From the NCBI GenBank assembly GCA_030632465.1, contig DAOVUR010000105.1, forward strand, positions 1 to 6,766: DNA of 6,766 nt, in the 5' to 3' direction. This document shows positions 1 to 5,225 of the stretch, piece after piece. The stretch comes from a bacterium. GTDB lineage: Bacteria; Verrucomicrobiota; Kiritimatiellia; UBA8416; CAMZLY01. Each line of letters starts with the position of its first letter. Within the stretch, counting starts at the first letter, position 1. The notes under the pieces are model-generated. The model was not told the origin of the DNA. It ran no database searches and was given only the letters and a program-made list of their open reading frames with translations. A program made the translations under genes and the position numbers.

Positions 1-87
1 AATAGAGGCTGTTGGACGGGTGATAGATAATAAATCATTGTTGGGCTCTACGATCTCAAAGAACGTGGGCGTCCATCCGGTGCTTAA

Positions 88-345
88 AAAGGCACCCCAC
101 ATGAAAGAGAAGATGATATTTTTAGACAGCTTGGTTATATTGATATTCAGCACCTTGCTCCTCGCATTAAGGCGAAGGTTATGATGTCTGTTGGACTTAT
201 GGATACAACTTGTCCGCCATCAACGCAGTTTGCCGCTTATAATAAAATAACCTCTGAAAAAGAATTAGTGATATATCCTGACTTTGGGCATGAAAATTTG
301 CCTGGTAAAGAGGATAAAGTGGTGCGGTTCTTAAAGGGCTTGTAA
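88..345 (+). pseudogene. 3' remnant of an acetyl xylan esterase / cephalosporin-C deacetylase (AXE1 family) gene
   Basis: The frame ending at the TAA of 343-345 encodes about 85 residues that look like the C-terminus of AXE1-family alpha/beta hydrolases, which deacetylate xylan, xylo-oligosaccharides or cephalosporin C. Recognisable pieces are HEREDDIF, LGYIDIQHLAPRIKA, SVGLMDTTCPPSTQFAAYNK and YPDFGHE. The Asp of GLMD and the His of GHE match the acid and base of the catalytic triad; the nucleophile Ser would lie upstream. Family members run to about 320 residues. Here the frame meets a TAA at 85-87, and no in-frame start or SD is seen upstream. A second frame just upstream (81-98) reads CLKRHP, which resembles the family sequence before this point, but it has its own stops at 21-26. 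The simplest reading is a gene broken by frameshift and decay. A sequencing error in the A5 run at 86-90 could explain only part of this. Confidence 0.72.
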
Positions 346-356
346 AACTGAAAAAA

Positions 357-373
357 TTGGTTCGTAGAACCAA
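357..373. promoter_or_regulatory. 17-bp perfect dyad A, candidate enhancer (UAS) or hairpin
   Basis: TTGGTTC-GTA-GAACCAA is a perfect 7-bp inverted repeat around 3 bases, starting 11 bases after the esterase stop. It shares the pattern TTnGnTC-N3-GAnCnAA with the dyad at 427-443, centred 70 bp downstream, so both may bind the same dimeric regulator. Its centre lies about 185 bp upstream of the start site predicted for the first sigma-54-like promoter. Alternatively it is an RNA hairpin. Six A residues precede it on the plus strand, so on the minus strand it would be followed by T6 and could act as an intrinsic terminator for antisense transcription. Confidence 0.45.
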
Positions 374-426
374 CATTACATGCTTTATTGTATGAAAATC
401 GTTAAAATAACACAAAACTTGTAGTG

Positions 427-443
427 TTCGCTCTATGAGCGAA
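427..443. promoter_or_regulatory. 17-bp perfect dyad B, candidate enhancer (UAS) or hairpin
   Basis: TTCGCTC-TAT-GAGCGAA is a perfect 7-bp inverted repeat around 3 bases, with the same arm length, spacer length and five of seven half-site bases as the dyad at 357-373. Its centre lies about 115 bp upstream of the start predicted for the sigma-54-like promoter at 523-538, within the usual range for enhancer-binding-protein sites. An outer AAAACT (414-419) and AGTTTT (445-450) could extend it imperfectly as RNA. TAGTTTT follows it, so a weak plus-strand terminator is an alternative reading. Confidence 0.45.
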
Positions 444-448
444 TAGTT

Positions 449-478
449 TTATAAGTGGCTCGAATATTTAACTTATAA
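449..478. repeat. AT-rich 8-bp inverted repeat, 14-base spacer
   Basis: TTATAAGT (449-456) and ACTTATAA (471-478) are exact reverse complements separated by 14 bases. The right arm overlaps a TATAAT hexamer at 474-479. No good -35 lies 16-18 bp upstream of that hexamer. It could be an operator over a weak promoter or chance in AT-rich DNA. Confidence 0.4.
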
Positions 479-522
479 TGTTCTGTTTCAGTTGTATCTA
501 AAAGTGTCTCATCATGCGCGGT

Positions 523-538
523 GTGGCATTTTTTTTGC
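523..538 (+). promoter_or_regulatory. Candidate sigma-54 (RpoN) promoter, distal
   Basis: TGGCA followed by a T-run and TTTGC places GG (525-526) and GC (537-538) exactly 10 bases apart, the invariant sigma-54 -24/-12 spacing. T-rich sequence just upstream of the -12 GC is common in such promoters. The predicted start is near 550, giving a leader of about 140 bases before the GTG at 692. The element is also a near-palindrome (TGGCA-N7-TGCCA), so the match could arise from symmetry. The minus-strand reading has a poorer -12 element. Confidence 0.4.
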
Positions 539-622
539 CATTTCCTCAATAAAATTCTTGTAATATGCGTTAATATGACTAATATAATCATCTTATTCAT
601 GAAACTGATTTGTTTTTGTCAG

Positions 623-638
623 TTGGCATGAGTATTGC
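623..638 (+). promoter_or_regulatory. Candidate sigma-54 (RpoN) promoter, proximal
   Basis: TTGGCATGAGTATTGC fits the known consensus YTGGCACG-N4-TTGCW at nearly every informative position. GG is at 625-626, GC at 637-638, and there are exactly 10 bases between them. The only deviations are T for C after TGGCA and G at the final W. The predicted start is near 650, giving a leader of about 42 bases that contains the AGGAGG at 679-684. This makes the upstream in-frame TTG at 635 unusable as a start, since it would lie inside the -12 element. Transcription would need RpoN and an enhancer-binding activator, neither of which is encoded in the window. Confidence 0.62.
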
Positions 639-678
639 GTTATATTCGGAAGATCTTGTTAAGTATAAATAGAATAAT

Positions 679-684
679 AGGAGG
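679..684 (+). promoter_or_regulatory. Shine-Dalgarno deciding the GTG start of the Cys-rich gene
   Basis: A perfect AGGAGG lies 7 bases before the GTG at 692-694. It selects this GTG over the in-frame TTG at 635, which would add 19 residues and spoil the signal peptide. Confidence 0.85.
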
Positions 685-691
685 AAAGTCA

Positions 692-1210
692 GTGAAAAAG
701 ATAGTGACAGTAAGTATGGCAATGTTTCTTGGTTTTGTAATGGTTAGTGCTGCAGGTTCTGCATGTTGTGGCGCCGGTAGAGCCAGAGTGGCACCAGATG
801 TAGCAACAGCCAAGGCAGCTGTGGTAGCAGATAAAGCTGTTGAAGATGTTAAAAAAGATCTAGAGCCCACTATTGTATGCGGTAAGTGCGGTGAAGTTAA
901 AGGGACGAAAAAGTGTTGCAAGAAGGCAAAGACATGCAAAAAGTGCAAGCTTCATAAAGGTTCTGCCGGTTGCTGTAAGATGACTGCCGATGGCGCCAAT
1001 ATGGTGAAGTGTCCTACATCAGGCAAACTTATGGCATGTCCATTGAAAGATGGGAAGTGCGACTTGGAGTCTCTTAAAAAAGCATGTAAGGCTGGGGATA
1101 TAAAGGGTTGTAAAGCAGGGAATGCAAAGGGCTGCAAGGTTGCATGTACGGCAGCGAATGCAAAGAGTTGTAAGGTGTCAGCTGCTGCTTGCAAGTTGTC
1201 TGGTAAGTAG
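692..1210 (+). CDS. Exported cysteine- and lysine-rich protein with duplicated CxxCxxxKGxxxCCK modules
   Basis: The 172-residue product has a signal peptide: a KK n-region, a hydrophobic core at residues 4-19, and a VSA or GSA cleavage site at 20-24. A lipobox before Cys25 is poor, so an ordinary SPase I substrate is more likely. Nineteen cysteines are spread over the mature part. Residues 31-60 are an Ala/Val-rich spacer with only one Pro-Asp and Glu-Pro break. Residues 63-78 and 82-97 are two copies of C-x2-C-x3-K-G-x3-C-C-K in a 19-residue period. Residues 107-123 carry C-x8-C-x6-C. The tail (132-167) repeats Cys-Lys every 7-8 residues. Such spacing suits soft-metal (Zn, Cu, Cd) binding or disulfide formation. 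I recall similar CGxCGxxKGxxxCC motifs in uncharacterised proteins of PVC bacteria, but cannot verify this. Function is unknown; metal chaperone, metallothionein-like store and redox protein are all inference. It appears monocistronic, under the sigma-54-like promoters and ending at the terminator at 1240-1281. Confidence 0.85.
   Translation: MKKIVTVSMAMFLGFVMVSAAGSACCGAGRARVAPDVATAKAAVVADKAVEDVKKDLEPTIVCGKCGEVKGTKKCCKKAKTCKKCKLHKGSAGCCKMTADGANMVKCPTSGKLMACPLKDGKCDLESLKKACKAGDIKGCKAGNAKGCKVACTAANAKSCKVSAAACKLSGK
1115..1176 (+). repeat. In-gene 36-bp-period repeat in the Cys/Lys tail
   Basis: The 26-base blocks at 1115-1140 and 1151-1176 match at 22 positions and are offset by 36 bases, or 12 codons. 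They encode NAKGCKV and NAKSCKV. The similarity holds at the DNA level as well as in protein, which suggests a fairly recent internal duplication that lengthened the tail. Confidence 0.6.
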
Positions 1211-1239
1211 TTTTAAGCTTCAATAGATGTTTTATTTTG

Positions 1240-1281
1240 CCGCTCTTGATATGACTTTTGTCACAAGAGCGGTTTTGTTTT
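1240..1281 (+). terminator. Intrinsic terminator after the Cys-rich gene
   Basis: CCGCTCTTG (1240-1248) pairs perfectly with CAAGAGCGG (1264-1272). An inner TGAC-TTTT-GTCA can also form. The stem is followed by TTTTGTTTT (1273-1281). It starts 29 bases after the stop codon and separates this gene from the downstream lipoprotein gene. Confidence 0.88.
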
Positions 1282-1329
1282 AGTGGTAAGGTAGGCATCT
1301 ACTTGTGCTGAAAAAAGCGTGGTGAAGTC

Positions 1330-3522
1330 ATGAGTGATTTTAAAATTAAGAGTAGTTTTCTTTTATGTTTATGTCTTCTTGCTGTTGTTGGATGTTCAGA
1401 AAAGTCAAAGAATAAGGAGTTGGTTATGGATCAGGTTAGTGAGGAAAAATATACTAATCAGCTCGTTAATGAAACAAGTCCGTACCTGCTGCAACATGCG
1501 CATAATCCGGTTAATTGGCGCCCGTGGGGTGATGAGGCGCTACAAGTTGCAAAGGATGAGGATAAACCAATATTTCTTTCCATTGGATATTCGGCCTGTC
1601 ACTGGTGTCACGTGATGGAGCATGAATCTTTTGAAAATGAAAAGATAGCTGCGCTAATTAATAGAGATTTTATTGCCATAAAGGTTGATCGTGAAGAGCG
1701 TCCTGATCTTGATGCTATTTATATGGATGCTGTACAGATGATGACTGGTAGTGGTGGTTGGCCGCTTTCGGTATTTCTTACACCAGACTTAAAGCCGTTT
1801 TATGGTGGGACGTATTTTCCGCCGACAGATATGCAAGGTAGGCCCGGATTTGGCACTGTTTTGACACAGATATCTTCCGCCTGGAAAACAAGGCGTAAAG
1901 AGATTGAGCATAGTGCCGACTCATTAACTCAAGCAGTTCGGGTTAGTGCTAAGGGGAATGATAGTGATGATACTGTTGTTGCTACTGTTGAGCTTACGAA
2001 GAAGGCTGTTGATCAGTGGAAGCAGTCGTTTGATCCTAAGTGGGGCGGATTTGGTTCTGCTCCTAAATTTCCCTCTACTGGTGCTATAGCTGTCCTGCTG
2101 CGAGAGTATAATCGTAGTGGTGATGATTCGGTTGCGAATATTATTAAGGTCTCGCTGGATCGTATGGCGTATGGTGGTATGTATGATCAATTAGGTGGTG
2201 GCTTCCATCGTTATTCTGTTGATAAGGAGTGGCTTGTTCCGCACTTTGAGAAGATGTTATATGACAATGCGCTCTTAAGTTCTGTTTATCTTGAGGCGTA
2301 TCAACTACTGGGAGATCCGCAATATAGGCGTGTTGCTGTAGATATCTTTGATTATGTGATTCGTGAGATGAGCGATAAGGCTGGCGGTTTTCATTCAACC
2401 GAAGATGCTGATAGTGAGGGGGAAGAGGGTGTATTCTATGTTTGGAATAAGGCAGAGATTATTGAACTGTTAGGCGGGCAAGAGGCAGCGCTATTTAACT
2501 CATATTACGGCGTAACTGATCGGGGCAATTTTGAGGGTAAGAATATTCTTAATGTCATAATTCCGCTGGATGAGTTTGCTAAGAAGCAGAAGATTGCACT
2601 ATCTGAGCTGTCCAGAAGGCTAGCTGCATCACGGGCGATATTATTGAAGGAACGAGATGGGCGCGTGCATCCTGCTAAAGATGATAAAGTTTTGGCGTCA
2701 TGGAATGGAATGATGATTTCTAGTTTAGCGCGTGGATATCAAGTTTTAGGGGATGAACGTTTTCTTGTCGCGGCTGAGCGGGCTGCTGATTTTATTATCA
2801 GTGATATGATGAGTGATGGTGAGTTGTTGCATACATATAGAGCTGGGCAAGCAAAGGTTGGTGGGTTTCTTGATGATTATGCTCAGGCCATTGCTGCTAT
2901 GTTGGATATGTATGAATCTACATTTGATGTTAAGTGGATTAATAGTGCATTGTTACTTAGTGATAAGATGATAGAGCTATTTAGTGATGATAAGGCTGGC
3001 GGCTTCTATCTTTCTTCTGTTCATCATAAACATCTGTTGGCGCGAACAAAGCCTGTCAGGGATAGCTCTGTGCCGTCTGGTAATGCAGTTGCGGCTTTAT
3101 CACTATTTCGTCTGTCTGAGCTCACGGGAAGAATGGAGTATCGTGCGGTTGCGTACAAAACAGTCGCTGTTTCGCTTGGGTTACAGAGCAAATATCCGAG
3201 TTCATTTGCGTATATGTTACTTGCTAGGGGTTTTGTGGAGTCGGATCCTTTGGAAATCGCAGTAATAGGTAGTAGGGAATCTGTTGATACTGTTGAGTTG
3301 CTGGCAAATATACGAGGTGGATTTATGCCATATAAAGTTGTGTCCCTGCTAGATCCTGGTCAGTCGCAAAAGAATGAAGTAACGTTATTGCCGCTACTAG
3401 CTAACAGAAATATGGTAGATGGCAAAGCGACAGTTTATCTATGTAGAAATTTCACCTGCAAAAAACCGGTGACTGATGTTGAGGAACTTGGTAGTCTTCT
3501 AGGGAATATGGAGAAGAGATAG
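1330..3522 (+). CDS. YyaL/SPATA20-family (DUF255) thioredoxin-like and (alpha/alpha)6-barrel lipoprotein
   Basis: The 730-residue product begins with a lipoprotein signal: K5 and K7, a hydrophobic core, and the lipobox AVVG|C with Cys22. Residues 45-195 form the DUF255 thioredoxin-like domain, with NETSPYLLQHAHNPV, C90-H-W-C93, the VDREERPD segment, GGWP (142-145) and GGTYFPP (159-165). The rest resembles the six-hairpin barrel of the N-acylglucosamine-2-epimerase/cellobiose-epimerase type, with EDADSEGEEGVFYVW, KVLASWNGMM and LDDYAQA, and ends with the family's C-x4-C (C705, C710) segment. The biochemical role of the family is not established; it is often annotated simply as thioredoxin domain protein. 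Most members I know lack a signal peptide, so the lipoprotein form is unusual. The SD for ATG 1330 is weak (GGTGAAG). A second in-frame ATG at 1426 has a better one and would give a 698-residue cytosolic form of typical family length. Only 48 bases separate the start from the previous terminator. Confidence 0.9.
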   Translation: MSDFKIKSSFLLCLCLLAVVGCSEKSKNKELVMDQVSEEKYTNQLVNETSPYLLQHAHNPVNWRPWGDEALQVAKDEDKPIFLSIGYSACHWCHVMEHESFENEKIAALINRDFIAIKVDREERPDLDAIYMDAVQMMTGSGGWPLSVFLTPDLKPFYGGTYFPPTDMQGRPGFGTVLTQISSAWKTRRKEIEHSADSLTQAVRVSAKGNDSDDTVVATVELTKKAVDQWKQSFDPKWGGFGSAPKFPSTGAIAVLLREYNRSGDDSVANIIKVSLDRMAYGGMYDQLGGGFHRYSVDKEWLVPHFEKMLYDNALLSSVYLEAYQLLGDPQYRRVAVDIFDYVIREMSDKAGGFHSTEDADSEGEEGVFYVWNKAEIIELLGGQEAALFNSYYGVTDRGNFEGKNILNVIIPLDEFAKKQKIALSELSRRLAASRAILLKERDGRVHPAKDDKVLASWNGMMISSLARGYQVLGDERFLVAAERAADFIISDMMSDGELLHTYRAGQAKVGGFLDDYAQAIAAMLDMYESTFDVKWINSALLLSDKMIELFSDDKAGGFYLSSVHHKHLLARTKPVRDSSVPSGNAVAALSLFRLSELTGRMEYRAVAYKTVAVSLGLQSKYPSSFAYMLLARGFVESDPLEIAVIGSRESVDTVELLANIRGGFMPYKVVSLLDPGQSQKNEVTLLPLLANRNMVDGKATVYLCRNFTCKKPVTDVEELGSLLGNMEKR
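1414..1419 (+). promoter_or_regulatory. Internal Shine-Dalgarno for a possible second start of the YyaL-like gene
   Basis: AAGGAG lies 6 bases before the in-frame ATG at 1426-1428 (Met33 of the long form). Initiation there would skip the lipoprotein signal and start just before the conserved DUF255 N-terminus. The site could be chance, since the codons also encode Lys-Glu. Confidence 0.45.
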
Positions 3523-3569
3523 CTCTTTCTCTGAACTAAGAGAGTTTTAAAGATTTGGATAATGGAACA

Positions 3570-5225
3570 ATGAACGAAAAGAAAAGATTTGAAAGAATAG
3601 TTAAGGGGGTCGCGTTAAGTCCCGGTATAGCTGTGGCTAGAATATGCCTTCTTAATGATAGCAGGCACAGTAATGTGCCTGACTACACGGTTGAGAGTCA
3701 AGATTTTGGAGCAGAGAAAGAGCGCTTTTATAAGGCTCGCGCAGTTGCTAAAGAGAATGTTGTTAAGATTGCCGAGCGGGTCAAGCTAAAGGTTGGCGAA
3801 GCAGAAGCTGGAATCTTTGATGCGCATGTAATGATTCTTGAGGATCCTCAGTTGCAGATGGATGTGGAGCAACTCATTGAACAGAACAATATGAATGCAG
3901 AAGCGGCCATAGCTGAAACCCTAGATAGCTATGAAATGCGACTCCTTGAGATTGATGACGAATATATCCGAGAGCGAGCAACCGATTTTGGTGAGATCAA
4001 AAGGCGTTTGCTTGATGAGCTAGGCGAGAAGATGACGTCGCATTGTGATGATGGACTATGCCAGAGAGGTCACAACAGGATTATTGTAGCCGAAGAACTT
4101 ACGCCGCAATTAACAGTAGATCTTGATACCGATAGCGTTATGGGCTTTATAACAGAGCGTGGTGGTAAGAATGCACATGGTGCTATTCTTGCCCGAGCAC
4201 TTGGTATACCGGCGGTTAGTGGCTTGTCTAAGATACGTGATATGGTCAGTTGCGGAATGGAAATACTTGTAAATGGAACCACTGGCGAGGTTACATTATG
4301 GCCACGCGAGACTACTGTTGTTAAAATGCGTGAAGCAGAGCCTGAGCAGATTCGTATGCCAGTTGCTGTCGATCCCGTAGATGGCTTACGTGTTATGTCC
4401 AATATCAGCATGCCTGGAGAAGTTAGCTGCGCCGTGCATATGAAGTCGGAAGGTATAGGTCTTTACCGTACGGAGATTGAACTTATTACTGGCGGTAGTG
4501 ATTACTCCGAGGATAGTTTTTATGAGTCATATCATAAAGTGTATAGCGAGAATCAAGGTCAACCCATTGCGTATAGAATGTTTGATATTGGTAGTGATAA
4601 AAAACTGTCTGGCTTAGATGTGCCAGATGAGCGAAACCCTGCATTAGGGCTGCGTGGAGCAAGGTTGTTGCTGAAGAATAAAGAGTTGCTACGCATGCAG
4701 GCACGGGCTTTGGCTAGAGTATCTGTACATGGTGATATATCGGTTACATATCCGATGATCATTGATGTGGATCAGTTTCTAGAGATAAAGCAGCTCTTTA
4801 ATGATTCAATTGCTGATATGGAGTCTGGTAGGATTAAGCATGGCGTCATGTTTGAGGTTCCATCAGCTTGTCTGCAAGCTGATGAAATAATGGATATTGC
4901 CGATTTTGGAAGTGTTGGTACAAATGACCTTGCACAATATCTATTTGCCGCTGATCGAGATAATGAACTGTTGGCTGATTACTATACGCCGGATCATCCA
5001 GTGTTATGGAAAATGTTAGAGATGGTAGCTGCAGCGGGTAAAAGCAGAGGCAAGACAATTACCGTTTGTGGTGAGTTGGCGGGTGATCCTAAATATATCA
5101 CGAAGCTTATAGATGTAGGCGTTAGTGCTGTTAGTGTAAGTGTAAGGATGATTCCTGCGGTACGTGCCGCCACGAAAGAGCATTTTTTAAATAAGTCTAA
5201 GAATAAACTAAATGGAGAAAGATAA
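3570..5225 (+). CDS. ptsI: Phosphoenolpyruvate-protein phosphotransferase (PTS Enzyme I) homologue
   Basis: This is a cytoplasmic Enzyme I-type protein, which takes phosphate from PEP onto a histidine and passes it to an HPr-like carrier. From ATG 3570 it has 551 residues; E. coli EI has 575. It opens with VKGVALSPGIAVA (N-terminal domain, to about 155). The phosphohistidine domain follows, with His203 in GGKNAHGAILARALGIPAV. A PEP-binding barrel covers about 265-535, with LYRTE (R300), RMFDIGSDK (R336), FEVPSA (E429), GTNDL (D453), AADR (R463) and CGELAGD (C500). All residues matching the E. coli catalytic set are present. The segment after the active His is unusual (AHG where PtsI usually has SHT). 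No HPr or EII gene is nearby, so the partner is unknown and sugar uptake need not be the role. A TTG at 3555 could add 5 residues. The SD is weak, and a mini-frame ATG-GAA-CAA-TGA (3562-3573) overlaps the start. The gene is coupled to the next one by TAATG. Confidence 0.9.
   Translation: MNEKKRFERIVKGVALSPGIAVARICLLNDSRHSNVPDYTVESQDFGAEKERFYKARAVAKENVVKIAERVKLKVGEAEAGIFDAHVMILEDPQLQMDVEQLIEQNNMNAEAAIAETLDSYEMRLLEIDDEYIRERATDFGEIKRRLLDELGEKMTSHCDDGLCQRGHNRIIVAEELTPQLTVDLDTDSVMGFITERGGKNAHGAILARALGIPAVSGLSKIRDMVSCGMEILVNGTTGEVTLWPRETTVVKMREAEPEQIRMPVAVDPVDGLRVMSNISMPGEVSCAVHMKSEGIGLYRTEIELITGGSDYSEDSFYESYHKVYSENQGQPIAYRMFDIGSDKKLSGLDVPDERNPALGLRGARLLLKNKELLRMQARALARVSVHGDISVTYPMIIDVDQFLEIKQLFNDSIADMESGRIKHGVMFEVPSACLQADEIMDIADFGSVGTNDLAQYLFAADRDNELLADYYTPDHPVLWKMLEMVAAAGKSRGKTITVCGELAGDPKYITKLIDVGVSAVSVSVRMIPAVRAATKEHFLNKSKNKLNGER

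Larger units (their letters stand above)
346..691. other. Gene-free regulatory region between the esterase remnant and the Cys-rich gene
   Basis: These 346 bases are AT-rich and hold no convincing coding frame. They are unusually dense in symmetric elements: dyads at 357-373 and 427-443, an inverted repeat at 449-478, sigma-54-like promoters at 523-538 and 623-638, and a 6-bp inverted repeat (AACTGA at 603-608, TCAGTT at 619-624) that abuts and slightly overlaps the -24 element of the second promoter. Possible sigma-70 -10 hexamers TATAAT occur at 474-479 and 583-588. The latter has TTGTAA 19 bp upstream, which is longer than the preferred spacing. Confidence 0.7.

Noticed and set aside
2..184. 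Open frame through the left edge in the second frame
   Set aside because: About 60 codons with no family resemblance. The esterase-like sequence is in a different frame, and no start or SD is seen.
197..415. Minus-strand 72-residue frame opposite the esterase remnant
   Set aside because: It is antisense to sequence with clear AXE1 coding character and has no SD or domain.
635..691. TTG start at 635 adding 19 residues to the Cys-rich protein
   Set aside because: It lies inside the -12 element of the proximal promoter, has no SD, and would put a charged extension before the signal peptide. GTG 692 has a perfect AGGAGG.
640..1298. Minus-strand frames opposite the Cys-rich gene
   Set aside because: They are shadow frames created by the biased codons of the Cys/Lys-rich gene, with no start signals or recognisable domains.
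1292..1309. Possible third sigma-54 element before the YyaL-like gene
   Set aside because: AGGCATCTACTTGTGC has 11 bases between GG and GC. The sigma-54 spacing of 10 is nearly invariant.
3523..3548. Terminator between the YyaL-like gene and the Enzyme I gene
   Set aside because: Only a 5-bp AT-rich stem (TCTCT/AGAGA) with T4 follows it. This is too weak to call, and read-through is likely.
4070..4411. 113-residue minus-strand frame inside the Enzyme I gene
   Set aside because: It is antisense to the conserved phosphohistidine domain and has no family features.
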